NCBI GenBank assembly: GCA_019308645.1
Contig: JAFDHR010000001.1
Span: 1-50,697 of the forward strand
Reading direction: 5' to 3'
Length of the DNA stretch: 50,697 bases
Origin: Deltaproteobacteria bacterium
Lineage (GTDB): Bacteria > Desulfobacterota > DSM-4660 > Desulfatiglandales > B25-G16
The notes under the pieces are model-generated. The model did no database searches. It was given only the letters and a program-made list of their open reading frames with translations, and was not told the DNA's origin. The position numbers and the translations under genes are program-made. This document shows positions 1-6,328 of the stretch, piece after piece. Every line of letters starts with the position of its first letter. The first letter of the stretch is position 1.

Positions 1-114
1 GACCGAAGCCCATACCGAATCCCCGACCGAAGCTATTTTGATTACAATCGCTCTTGTCAAAGCGTTTCCTAAAGGACTTCCACACCAGATTATTTTAGGC
101 GGATATAGGCCCGC
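1..114. repeat. Terminal duplication showing circularity (copy 1)
   Basis: These 114 bases are identical to 50584-50697. The shared block has about 33 bp of low-complexity repeat and 81 bp of unique sequence, so the match is not just repeat slippage. It lies inside an open gene that reads straight through the junction. That favours a circular, or circularly permuted, genome of about 50,583 bp over a true physical terminal repeat, though a short direct terminal repeat cannot be excluded. Confidence 0.9.
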
Positions 115-249
115 TATTTTATACATTACATTAATAGCTTTTTCTGCATTAACTCTATCAGCAGGCTTTGTGCATCCACCTATCTCAGTCCACTTTTTCA
201 CATATTCAGGAAATTTTGCTTCCTGTTCTGCGGTTAGATGTGTGATCAA
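1..249 (-). CDS. DUF6745-like repeat protein, N-terminal part (continues at 50583 down to 49714)
   Basis: This is the N-terminal 83 residues of a 372-aa protein interrupted by the window edge. I place the start at TTG 249, preceded by AAAGGAGGG with 7-nt spacing; the TTG overlaps the TGA stop of the upstream gene (246-587), implying translational coupling. The N-terminus has the sequence LTAEQEAKFPEY followed by a helical segment ending in IIWCGSPLGNALTRA, a pattern I associate with DUF6745-type proteins. The rest of the protein is the SVxx repeat region and C-terminal domain described at 49714-50697. Function is unknown. The gene is intact only when the sequence is circularised. Confidence 0.75.
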   Translation of the reverse strand, partial: MITHLTAEQEAKFPEYVKKWTEIGGCTKPADRVNAEKAINVMYKIAGLYPPKIIWCGSPLGNALTRAIVIKIASVGDSVWASV

Positions 250-587
250 TCCATTACCCTCCTTTCGCCTTCCGGGTCATACTCAACCTGATGATGAATT
301 TCGTACCAGCCTGGCGACAACCAAATTGCTCCATGTTCTTGATGTGTTATTTTAGTACCAGGTTCAGCCACTTTCAATAATTTTTCTGCCTCACCTACGA
401 TTTCAAATAATTCTGTTTCGGGATAATCAGCTAATGCTATACTATGATGATGTCCAGTTGCTTCACCGTAAGCTAATATCACTCTATTGTTTACAGGCTT
501 TACTTTTTTCATCTTTTTGCTATCGAATTTTTTGTTCGTCTTAGTGATGCCTACATCTCCTTGTCTAAAGTGATTTTTGTTTCTCAT
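246..587 (-). CDS. Small conserved partner of the DUF6745-like protein
   Basis: This 113-aa soluble protein starts at ATG 587 behind AAAGGAG. Residues 10-12 (GDV), a GEATGHHHSI stretch in the middle, then HQEHGAIWLSPGWYEI and a C-terminal EYDPEGERRV match a small family I remember as regularly encoded next to DUF6745 or pentapeptide-type repeat proteins in bacteria. The clustered histidines suggest metal binding, but this is inference. Its stop codon overlaps the TTG start of the DUF6745-like gene, so the two are almost certainly made together. Function unknown; the pair lies directly downstream of the Tas-like locus on the same strand. Confidence 0.7.
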   Translation of the reverse strand: MRNKNHFRQGDVGITKTNKKFDSKKMKKVKPVNNRVILAYGEATGHHHSIALADYPETELFEIVGEAEKLLKVAEPGTKITHQEHGAIWLSPGWYEIHHQVEYDPEGERRVMD

Positions 588-667
588 ATCTATTCTCCTT
601 TCTTTTACTTCCGTTATGTTTTTGCTGTACTTATGTAATTGCGCATGATATCCCCCCTTTTTTTTGA

Positions 668-785
668 TTTTTAGCTCGGCACTTATGAAACTTCCTCAAA
701 TATTGGTTCACTCGCTTTCGATGAAACCATCTGGTAACATGGTTCACTCTCGAGTTGTGGTACTCTCATTCCCCGTGGCTCACTC
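668..785 (-). repeat. TIGR-like array 2 (downstream of Tas-like gene)
   Basis: Boxes of 10 bp recur every 18 bp. Read on the minus strand, A boxes (GAGTGARCCA) lie at 776-785, 740-749 and 704-713, and a B box (GAGAGTACCA) at 758-767. Degenerate B boxes keep register at 722-731 and 686-695, and a weak A-like box at 668-677. The 8-bp spacers between boxes are all different. A and B alternate, giving a 36-bp full unit. The array begins 7 bp after the stop codon of the 793-1674 gene and is in the same orientation. It shares box sequences and phase with the array at 1712-1883. Confidence 0.85.
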
Positions 786-792
786 AAAACTA

Positions 793-1674
793 TCATTCTG
801 CAAGCATGTGCATATTTGGCGGCTCAATTTCATGTGCATGGCCTAATATACTGATTGCAAAAGGCTTCGGTGGTCTTGTTTGATAATGATATGTATACCA
901 AAAAGTATGAAGATGAGAAAGAAATATCTTAGTTGCATATCTTTCTGCTCTCTGCTGTATGTGCGCAGGTGGCAACATGCCTTGTGAATACCATTTATAG
1001 GCGTCTGTGCTTTTACCTATATTTTTTTTCTGCAATATGCTTTTTGCCTGTTCCGCATATTCGCCGTTCTCATTCCTCTGCTGTTCATATGTTTTTCTTT
1101 CATCAAGGATTTTCCCGTATATATCGTTTTCTCTTGACTTTTGCTTCTTAAAGGAATCTCCTATTTTCCAGCAAAGGACTTTCAATGAAGCATTCCATGG
1201 TCTTTTTTGCCCCTTCGCCCACTTCTGCTGTGGGTTCAGCCCTGCGTAGCTCCATATATGCCCTGCTGTCGGTGCTTTCTCAATGTCAATGTGTGCCAAC
1301 AAGCCAGCTGCTATTACAGGACCTATCCCACATATGGACTTAGCCCATCTTCCTACTATATGATTGTTTGTGTAAACATCAAGCATTACCTTTATCCGTG
1401 TTTCAAAAGTATGTATGATGTCCGATAATACATTTAGGTTATCGTGTGGCTCGGGTACATAACTCTCTTTTTCTTCTTCTGTGGGCTTACGCTTTTTGCC
1501 GTCCTCGTCATAGTACACAGGCTCAACAATACTGCGTATCTGGTTGTCTATTGCCTTTCTAAATTCCTGCACCTGATAATACAAGTCTACAAAGTATCTT
1601 GCTTCCTTGTCTGTTAATTCGGTCCGCGCTTTCTTTAAATCCTTGATAAGATTGTTTAAAATTTGCTTTTCCAT
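793..1674 (-). CDS. Tas-like (IS110 Tnp20/Nop-domain) protein, no nuclease
   Basis: This 293-aa protein starts at ATG 1674 behind AGGAGGT. Residues 1-105 are charged and largely helical (coiled-coil-like). Residues 113-175 carry a helix-hairpin-helix core with GIGP at 116-119, AAGLLAHI and SYAGLNP at 142-148, the signature of the C-terminal Tnp20 domain of IS110-family transposases. A lysine-rich helical tail follows. The N-terminal DEDD/RuvC-like catalytic domain of a real IS110 transposase is missing, and no HNH motif is visible. The gene is flanked on both sides by arrays of alternating 10-bp boxes with 8-bp spacers. Tas proteins of TIGR-Tas systems are described as Nop-domain proteins related to IS110, with or without a fused HNH or RuvC nuclease, using 36-nt dual-spacer RNAs. 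I infer a nuclease-free Tas (TasA-like) protein. A decayed IS110 element is the main alternative, but the open frame and intact arrays argue against decay. Confidence 0.75.
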   Translation of the reverse strand: MEKQILNNLIKDLKKARTELTDKEARYFVDLYYQVQEFRKAIDNQIRSIVEPVYYDEDGKKRKPTEEEKESYVPEPHDNLNVLSDIIHTFETRIKVMLDVYTNNHIVGRWAKSICGIGPVIAAGLLAHIDIEKAPTAGHIWSYAGLNPQQKWAKGQKRPWNASLKVLCWKIGDSFKKQKSRENDIYGKILDERKTYEQQRNENGEYAEQAKSILQKKNIGKSTDAYKWYSQGMLPPAHIQQRAERYATKIFLSHLHTFWYTYHYQTRPPKPFAISILGHAHEIEPPNMHMLAE

Positions 1675-1711
1675 GATATACCTCCTGTTTTTTTATTTGG
1701 CTTCTGGCATA

Positions 1712-1883
1712 TGGTATTCCTTTGTTATATGGTTCACTCTAGACACTTGGCACTCTCGGGTGCAATGATTCACTCAGCTTGCGTGGTACTCTCAAGAACG
1801 ATGGCTCACTCCAACTCTTTGTTACGTTCTAATACAATGGCTCACTCTCAAATCATGGTACTCTCATGACTTTTGGTTAGCTT
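1712..1883 (-). repeat. TIGR-like array 1 (upstream of Tas-like gene)
   Basis: Ten boxes keep an exact 18-bp register. On the minus strand, A boxes (GAGTGARCCA) are at 1838-1847, 1802-1811, 1766-1775 (GAGTGAATCA) and 1730-1739. B boxes (GAGAGTRCCA) are at 1856-1865, 1784-1793 and 1748-1757. Degenerate boxes stay in phase at 1874-1883 (A), 1820-1829 (B) and 1712-1721 (B). All 8-bp spacers differ, for example TGATTTGA, TCGTTCTT, CGCAAGCT, TTGCACCC, AGTGTCTA. One A box, spacer, B box, spacer unit is 36 bp, equal to the reported length of processed tigRNAs. The array lies between a 36-aa ORF and the Tas-like start codon, so one minus-strand transcript could carry array, gene and second array. Confidence 0.88.
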
Positions 1884-1930
1884 TCAAGACCTTCACGAAT
1901 ATAGCTTATATGCCCAAGCGTCATAACAAT

Positions 1931-2041
1931 TTACTTTTTATCACGCTCCCTTTTGGCCTTTATAGCTGCAATAATTTCCTCTTTTGTTTTGTAACCTTCC
2001 TGTCCCTTAATCTTGAATCTGAATGGTGGTAGTTTGTTCAT
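1931..2041 (-). CDS. Small basic hypothetical protein (36 aa)
   Basis: The frame opens at ATG 2041 behind a strong GGAGGTG with 6-nt spacing and ends at TAA 1931. The peptide begins MNKLPPFRFKIKG and ends in a lysine/arginine-rich tail. It has no recognisable domain. It sits between the XRE regulator gene (2107-2301) and array 1 on the same strand, so it would be the first or second gene of the leftward operon. The good ribosome site is the main support. Confidence 0.6.
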   Translation of the reverse strand: MNKLPPFRFKIKGQEGYKTKEEIIAAIKAKRERDKK

Positions 2042-2106
2042 GGCATTCACCTCCAATCAACTTCATCTAATGAAACTTCTTTACAAACATGCCAATCCCA
2101 TCTTGC

Positions 2107-2301
2107 CTAATCTAATAATTCTGATACAGGTATGCCCAAAGCATTCGATACAAGCTTTAAATTAACATTATTGATAGTCTTGACTTTCCCACTTTCGATA
2201 TCCGTTAATGTTGTATATGGGATTCCGGTGTCTTTGCTTAGCCTATATCTTGATATTTCCTTTAGCTCTCTTAATTTCTTGATTTTCTCTCCGACCAACA
2301 T
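2107..2301 (-). CDS. XRE-family (Cro-like) HTH regulator
   Basis: A 64-aa protein consisting almost entirely of one helix-turn-helix: residues about 5-60 contain KIKKLRELKEISRYRLSKD, the turn around GIPYTTLTDIESGK, and a C-terminal GIPVSELLD helix typical of Cro/CI-like folds. The frame is open to 2322, but ATG 2301 is preceded by AGGAGG and is preferred; the upstream ATG would have this AGGAGG inside its coding sequence. It is divergent from the plus-strand 39-aa gene, whose promoter overlaps this gene's 5' leader, so binding there could switch between the two directions. It likely controls the leftward early operon containing the Tas-like locus. Confidence 0.85.
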   Translation of the reverse strand: MLVGEKIKKLRELKEISRYRLSKDTGIPYTTLTDIESGKVKTINNVNLKLVSNALGIPVSELLD

Positions 2302-2315
2302 ATTTTCATGCCTCC

Positions 2316-2344
2316 TTGACATATTATTGTATTTCCGTTATACT
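2316..2344 (+). promoter_or_regulatory. Sigma-70-type promoter for the 39-aa gene
   Basis: TTGACA at 2316-2321 and TATACT at 2339-2344 are separated by exactly 17 bp. The site lies 50 bp upstream of the plus-strand ATG 2394 and overlaps the leader of the divergent XRE gene. Confidence 0.75.
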
Positions 2345-2393
2345 ATTGTCAGGTGCAGCGCCATGTGTCTCCTGATGGCACGGAGGTGATAAC

Positions 2394-2513
2394 ATGGCTA
2401 AAACTAAAACATCTGTGAGCGGCAAGCAACGTAAAAAAATCGTTGTTGTCAAAGGCTACCGTAAAGCCAATGGCAAAAAAGTTCGGCGCCACAGACGTTC
2501 GACACCTGAATGA
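2394..2513 (+). CDS. Very small basic protein (39 aa)
   Basis: ATG 2394 follows GGAGGTG with 5-nt spacing, downstream of a near-consensus promoter. The peptide is strongly basic; its core VVVKGYRKANGKKVRRHRRS resembles the short 'VKGYxRxNGxxVxxHxR' motif found in many small phage and bacterial proteins. It is followed immediately by a hairpin (2516-2541). Nucleic-acid binding is plausible from charge alone; no function is known. It is transcribed opposite to both neighbours. Confidence 0.65.
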   Translation: MAKTKTSVSGKQRKKIVVVKGYRKANGKKVRRHRRSTPE

Positions 2514-2515
2514 CG

Positions 2516-2541
2516 GGAGGGTACTTTTAACAGTGCCCTCC
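2516..2541 (+). terminator. Intrinsic-terminator-like hairpin between convergent genes
   Basis: A 10-bp stem (GGAGGGTACT pairing with AGTGCCCTCC, one G-T pair) with a 6-nt loop begins 2 bp after the stop of the 39-aa gene and 4 bp before the end of the rha-like gene. The T-tract is poor, so termination efficiency is uncertain. Confidence 0.55.
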
Positions 2542-2544
2542 GTC

Positions 2545-3195
2545 TTATGCAGAAATTAAATACTTCCTGCTTATCTCTGCCTTTATATCATGATAGCTGT
2601 ACCCAAGTTCAATGAGTACGCTTATCTGTCTTTCAACTTTCAGCACCTTATCAAGTTCAGAAGCGGAAAATCTATTACGTAAGTTGTCATTCTTTCCAAG
2701 CCCGTATTCCTCTCTAAGCTGTTTTGCGTTCTTGCCGAACACTACTTTATACGCCAAGTCAGTATAATGCTTATATTTCATAGACTTGTGAGGACTTTCG
2801 GGTAATGCTTGAATTGCATTTGTCAAGGCTTCCCGTGCTTCCTTTCCTATTTCCCGGGTAACTTTCCTTGATGTTAATTCCTTTTGCATGATATAGAATT
2901 GTTTGACAAGTGCCTTTTTAAACTTGCGGACAGGTAATGTATTTTGCATATAAGTTATGAGTAGTGTTGCCTGTTCTTCATTCAGACGATATATTTTTTC
3001 AGGTCTTCCTCTTCCAGATTTTGTTTTACGGATTTCAAATCCGATTATTCCAAATTCCTCAATGTCCTTTCGATAATTTCTTATCAATCTTTGTACAGTA
3101 TCATGAGCAACCTTTCCATGCTCCGCAATAACTTCTGATGTGGTAAATGGTACCTCCTGAACGTCATCAGGCTCTAAGAATACTAGCTTTTCCAT
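2545..3195 (-). CDS. rha: Rha-family phage regulatory protein (antirepressor-like)
   Basis: This 216-aa protein matches the phage regulatory protein Rha pattern: an N-terminal winged-helix-like region (residues 15-110) with TTSEVIAEHGKVAHDTVQRL, then IGFEIRKTKSGRGRPEKIYR, and the helix reading TLLITYMQNT. The C-terminal half (about 115-216) is helical with no clear family. Rha-type proteins are phage DNA-binding regulators, often grouped with antirepressors. It starts at ATG 3195 after AGGGAGGAG and has its own consensus promoter, which is embedded in a palindromic operator. It is divergent from the repressor gene at 3386, the usual place for a lysis/lysogeny switch. Confidence 0.8.
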   Translation of the reverse strand: MEKLVFLEPDDVQEVPFTTSEVIAEHGKVAHDTVQRLIRNYRKDIEEFGIIGFEIRKTKSGRGRPEKIYRLNEEQATLLITYMQNTLPVRKFKKALVKQFYIMQKELTSRKVTREIGKEAREALTNAIQALPESPHKSMKYKHYTDLAYKVVFGKNAKQLREEYGLGKNDNLRNRFSASELDKVLKVERQISVLIELGYSYHDIKAEISRKYLISA

Positions 3196-3213
3196 AGTTT
3201 ATCTCCTCCCTTG

Positions 3214-3249
3214 TTTTACATTATACCGGAATTCCAGTTTAATGTAAAA
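3214..3249 (-). promoter_or_regulatory. Promoter of rha-like gene inside an inverted-repeat operator
   Basis: On the minus strand TTTACA (3243-3248) and TATAAT (3220-3225) are 17 bp apart. The two hexamers lie in a perfect 10-bp inverted repeat, TTTTACATTA at 3214-3223 and TAATGTAAAA at 3240-3249, centred on a GGAATTCC palindrome. A dimeric repressor bound here would cover both promoter boxes. The adjacent 3386-3760 repressor is the natural candidate. Confidence 0.75.
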
Positions 3250-3318
3250 TTTTTAAACTGTTATTTCGGTGCATTGTAATAAATTATCTCATTTATCATT
3301 GTTTTTTCTTTAATTATC

Positions 3319-3347
3319 TTGACATTACGTAGTATCTCCATTATCAT
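3319..3347 (+). promoter_or_regulatory. Promoter of the repressor/integrase operon
   Basis: TTGACA at 3319-3324 and TATCAT at 3342-3347 are 17 bp apart on the plus strand, 39 bp before the TTG start at 3386. This would drive the repressor and probably the integrase. Confidence 0.65.
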
Positions 3348-3385
3348 ATATACGGTATTTCGTTATATTACACGGAGGTGGAATT

Positions 3386-3760
3386 TTGTTTAATGAAAAT
3401 AGGTTATTTGGTGACAGACTTAAAGAAGTGCTCGAAGCTAAAGGTGTTTCAGGATATAAGTTGGCAAAAATTACAGGCATACCTCAAAACACAATAAATG
3501 ATGTTAAAAAAGGCAAATCCAAAAGCCCTGCATTAGACTTTGTTATCAAAGTAGCCAAAGCGCTCAACATGACAGTGTCTGAACTTATAGGAGAAACAGA
3601 AGAAAAGTATACAAGTAAAGTAAAGCGACTTGCGGATATAGCAATGAATTTATCTAATGCAAACGTAGACATACTTATTGACATGGCTAACGCACTTGTT
3701 TTAAAGGATAAAGCTTACAATGAAGTAACTGCTACGAGAAGAATTTTAAAAAATGCTTAA
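3386..3760 (+). CDS. XRE-family repressor (CI-like)
   Basis: A 124-aa protein with an N-terminal helix-turn-helix (residues 7-66: RLKEVLEAKGVSGYKLAKIT, then IPQNTINDVKKGKSKSP, ending MTVSELIG) and a helical C-terminal tail that may dimerise. There is no peptidase S24 domain, so it would not self-cleave like lambda CI. The start is TTG 3386, set by GGAGGTG at 3374-3380. It is divergent from the rha-like gene and followed by the integrase, the order expected for the lysogeny control region. Confidence 0.8.
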   Translation: MFNENRLFGDRLKEVLEAKGVSGYKLAKITGIPQNTINDVKKGKSKSPALDFVIKVAKALNMTVSELIGETEEKYTSKVKRLADIAMNLSNANVDILIDMANALVLKDKAYNEVTATRRILKNA

Positions 3761-3806
3761 CAATGTTATATATTTGAATTTTAGGAATACGGAGGCATGA
3801 GGCAAA

Positions 3807-5204
3807 ATGAAAGCGGCTATATATATAAGAGTATCAACCGAAGAGCAGAGCAGGGAAGGTTTTTCCATTCCGGCGCAGCTTAAAGCTTTACGACAATATT
3901 GTAAACAAAACAGAATAGCCATATATGATGAATACATTGACGAAGGAATTTCGGGAGCCAAAGAGGATAGGCCCGAATTTCAAAGAATGTTATCCGACGC
4001 AAAAAGGAGTTCTTTTAACGCCATTCTTGTGCATAAATTCGATAGATTCGCAAGGAAGGTAGAATTGTCTCAGAGAATAAAAAACCAGCTCAGAAAGGCA
4101 AATATTAATGTTATAAGCATAACTGAGCCGATAGAAGATTCTCCTATAGGATTTTTTCAGGAAGGAATGCTGGAACTTTTAGGAGAGTATTATATAAGAA
4201 ATTTATCCGCAGAAGTTAAAAAAGGTCAAAAAGAAAAAGCTTCTCAGGGCTATGCTTTAAATCGTGTTGCGTATGGGTATAAGAATAAAGGTGGCAAAGT
4301 AGAAGTTGTTAAAAGTCAAGCTGCAATTGTGCAGAAAATTTATAACATGTACATTTGCGGAGAAGGTACTACCAAGATAGCAAACTGGCTGAATGATAAT
4401 AATGTGCCAACATATACAGGCATAGGGATATGGAACAGCAGTCAAATTACTTATATTTTAAGAAATTCGACATATATAGGAAATTTAAAATGGGGCAAAA
4501 AAATTTATCCTGACGTGTTCCCTGCAATAATAGACAAAGAATTATTCATAAAGGCACAAACACAATGGCAAAGTGCTGGCCCACGTCCGAGAAGGCATAT
4601 ATACTATAATCAATTTCTTTTATTGGGTTTGCTTTATTGCGGCAACTGCGGGTCGCCTATGCGTATATCAAAAATGCGTTCTAACGGAGGGAAGGGAAGC
4701 AAAGAGTATTTTTATTATACTTGCAGGCTTGCTAGATATAATAAAAAAGAATGTAGATTTTCAAAACTGTATCAATACAAGCTCATTGAAAAACAGGTAA
4801 TAAACGAACTCAAGGGCATACTTAAGGAAATGCCGACTCATATTAATATTAACGAATTAAAGCCTGTAAACATCAATGACTATCTTTCTGATAGAAAAAA
4901 CAAGATACTATCCGAACTTGAACGTGCAAAACAAGCCTATTTAGCAGAAGTTTTTAGTCTTGATGAGTACAAAAAAGTTAAAGAAAAACTTGAAACTGAT
5001 CTTAAAATCATAGAGTTTGAAGAAGTAAAGGACGACAAAAATAAAAGCAAGTTGAACCGAGAAAAGTTAAAAAACAAAATAAAAAATATGTGGGAACAAT
5101 ACCAAGCGGCAAACACTCCGAAGCAAAAAAAAGAGGCTTTAATGGAAGTGGTTGAAAAAATTACAGTCTTTGAAACGCACACAGATATTGTGTTTTACGT
5201 ATAG
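3807..5204 (+). CDS. Large serine recombinase (integrase)
   Basis: A 465-aa site-specific recombinase that should insert the phage at attB and help excise it. Residues 1-150 are the resolvase domain: KAAIYIRVSTEEQ supplies nucleophile Ser10, followed by DEGISGAKEDRPEFQRML and VHKFDRFAR. A recombinase domain follows (about 160-260), then a zinc ribbon with paired cysteines near 277-280 and 306-315, and a coiled-coil insertion near 360-425. Length and order are typical of phage serine integrases. It is separated from the repressor by about 46 bp. No attP core could be identified without a host junction. A strong terminator follows at 5264-5296. Confidence 0.93.
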   Translation: MKAAIYIRVSTEEQSREGFSIPAQLKALRQYCKQNRIAIYDEYIDEGISGAKEDRPEFQRMLSDAKRSSFNAILVHKFDRFARKVELSQRIKNQLRKANINVISITEPIEDSPIGFFQEGMLELLGEYYIRNLSAEVKKGQKEKASQGYALNRVAYGYKNKGGKVEVVKSQAAIVQKIYNMYICGEGTTKIANWLNDNNVPTYTGIGIWNSSQITYILRNSTYIGNLKWGKKIYPDVFPAIIDKELFIKAQTQWQSAGPRPRRHIYYNQFLLLGLLYCGNCGSPMRISKMRSNGGKGSKEYFYYTCRLARYNKKECRFSKLYQYKLIEKQVINELKGILKEMPTHININELKPVNINDYLSDRKNKILSELERAKQAYLAEVFSLDEYKKVKEKLETDLKIIEFEEVKDDKNKSKLNREKLKNKIKNMWEQYQAANTPKQKKEALMEVVEKITVFETHTDIVFYV

Positions 5205-5263
5205 CATACCTAAAATAACAATAGTCCTTGCTATTAATTAATTTGGAATGCTGAATATATAAA

Positions 5264-5296
5264 TAAAAAGGCCCCGATATATAGTCGGGGCTTTTT
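5264..5296. terminator. Bidirectional intrinsic terminator
   Basis: GCCCCGA at 5271-5277 pairs with TCGGGGC at 5285-5291 around a 7-nt loop. It is flanked by an A-run on the left and T5 on the right, so it works for both the rightward integrase transcript and the leftward lysis/late transcript ending at 5311. Confidence 0.9.
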
Positions 5297-5310
5297 GCTG
5301 TAAAGCTATC

Positions 5311-5490
5311 TTAAAACTTTGTCGGGTTAGTAGGATTGTTTAAAATCCCAAACAGTGTCAAAATTTCTATGACAGCAGTTGCAATTACCTTAACCTCATT
5401 GGCAATGTCGGGCAAGCATAAGCCGATAATCAATAAGATTTGCGCCAACACTGACATCCACACCACTTTGCTTTTAAGCCTGTTCTGCAT
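5311..5490 (-). CDS. Phage holin, phiLC3-type
   Basis: This 59-aa gene starts at ATG 5490, overlapping the end of the amidase gene by 17 bp. The sequence NRLKSKVVWMSVLAQILLI, a short break, a second hydrophobic helix (VIATAVIEILTLFGIL) and the tail NNPTNPTKF match the phiLC3-type holins of Gram-positive phages, where LGILNNPT near the C-terminus is typical. Two membrane helices would form the pore that lets the amidase reach the wall. It is the last gene of the leftward late operon, just before the bidirectional terminator. Confidence 0.85.
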   Translation of the reverse strand: MQNRLKSKVVWMSVLAQILLIIGLCLPDIANEVKVIATAVIEILTLFGILNNPTNPTKF

Positions 5491-6112
5491 AACTAATCAG
5501 CTCCTTTAAATTTTTTAATAGATTTTTATATTCCAATTCCCAGTCCGTCAAAGGAATTTTAATATCATAATATTTGCATAAAGCTTTATATATGGCTTTT
5601 GCCTCAGCTTCGCAATCTGCAGGTTCATCAATTTTTTTGTAGTCTTCCGGATTGTCAATAAAAGCAAATTCAGTTATTATGGCTGGCATTTTTGTGTACC
5701 TCACAACCCCATACCAATCTTCACCTGTGCTGTTTTCTTTAGAAAATATTCTTCTTATGTTTTGCCCGATAGCTTTAAATTCCTCTGCTATCATTTCAGC
5801 AATTTCATCACCCTGGCTTTTGTCTGTCCATATGGTATGAATTAATTCCGCCCCTTTTGCCTGACTTAAAGATGCATTATGATGAATTGATATAAATACA
5901 TCTGCGCCCCATTCATTAGCCATGTCCGCACGTTCTCTTAAAGACAAGTATTTATCAGTTTCCCGTGAAGCCTTTACTTCAAAAAACTGGCGCAAAAAAG
6001 GAATTAAATATTTGCCAACCTTTAAATTTATCCATTTTTCTTCTGTTCCATCAACTGCTAAAGCTCCCGGTTCCTTGCCGCCATGTCCAATATCTATAAA
6101 TATTTTTTTCAT
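5474..6112 (-). CDS. N-acetylmuramoyl-L-alanine amidase (endolysin)
   Basis: A 212-aa endolysin with an Amidase_3 domain over residues 1-175. Predicted zinc ligands are visible: His10 in FIDIGHGG, a Glu at 24/25, a His in SIHHNA (77/78); Glu148 in ITEFAFIDN is the likely catalytic glutamate. It cleaves the MurNAc-L-Ala bond. The last ~35 residues are helical with no recognised cell-wall-binding repeat. There is no signal peptide, consistent with holin-dependent release. It overlaps the XhlA-like gene by 4 bp upstream and the holin downstream. Confidence 0.93.
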   Translation of the reverse strand: MKKIFIDIGHGGKEPGALAVDGTEEKWINLKVGKYLIPFLRQFFEVKASRETDKYLSLRERADMANEWGADVFISIHHNASLSQAKGAELIHTIWTDKSQGDEIAEMIAEEFKAIGQNIRRIFSKENSTGEDWYGVVRYTKMPAIITEFAFIDNPEDYKKIDEPADCEAEAKAIYKALCKYYDIKIPLTDWELEYKNLLKNLKELISYAEQA

Positions 6113-6315
6113 TTCAATCCTCCTCTTATCTCGTCAAGCCTGTGATGCGCTGACTTAGTTGACTGTTCTACAATAACCATTCTTTCAATCAGGTTATTGT
6201 GTTTGTCCTGCTTTTTCTCAAGGTACCTCAGCTTGGTGAGCAATGCACCTGCCAGACTCCCCATACTGATACTATAGACTACAATCTGAATCCAAAACTC
6301 TGTTGATAGCTGCAT
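6109..6315 (-). CDS. Small membrane protein, XhlA/hemolysin-like (lysis accessory)
   Basis: A 68-aa protein with one N-terminal membrane segment (about 7-28, IQIVVYSISMGSLAGALL) and a charged helical remainder with heptad spacing. ATG 6315 follows AAAGGAG. The stop overlaps the amidase start. Its size, position and topology (in reverse order to classical XhlA, which has the membrane segment at the C-terminus) suggest a holin-like or lysis-regulating role; the family is not certain. Confidence 0.55.
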   Translation of the reverse strand: MQLSTEFWIQIVVYSISMGSLAGALLTKLRYLEKKQDKHNNLIERMVIVEQSTKSAHHRLDEIRGGLK

Positions 6316-6328
6316 AATTTTACTCCTT

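Noticed and set aside
1..114. T7-like direct terminal repeat
   Set aside because: The repeat ends in the middle of an intact gene and contains simple repeats, so circular assembly overlap is simpler. Not fully excluded.
668..785. Conventional CRISPR array
   Set aside because: Repeat of 10 bp and spacer of 8 bp are far too short, boxes alternate between two types and no cas gene is present.
793..1674. IS110 transposase or IS fragment
   Set aside because: The DEDD catalytic half is absent while the frame and ribosome site are intact, and flanks are box arrays, not IS ends. Tas-like protein fits better, though a shared origin is likely.
664..1869. Reading the array on the plus strand as a hexapeptide-repeat gene (VHSxxx/VLSxxx)
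   Set aside because: The 18-bp period keeps a frame open by default. There is no ribosome site and the frame breaks at the array ends. The same boxes lie on both sides of a Nop/IS110-like gene and 8-bp stretches vary freely, fitting guide arrays better than coding.
5205..5263. attP core next to the integrase
   Set aside because: Likely location, but no feature distinguishes a core without host junctions.
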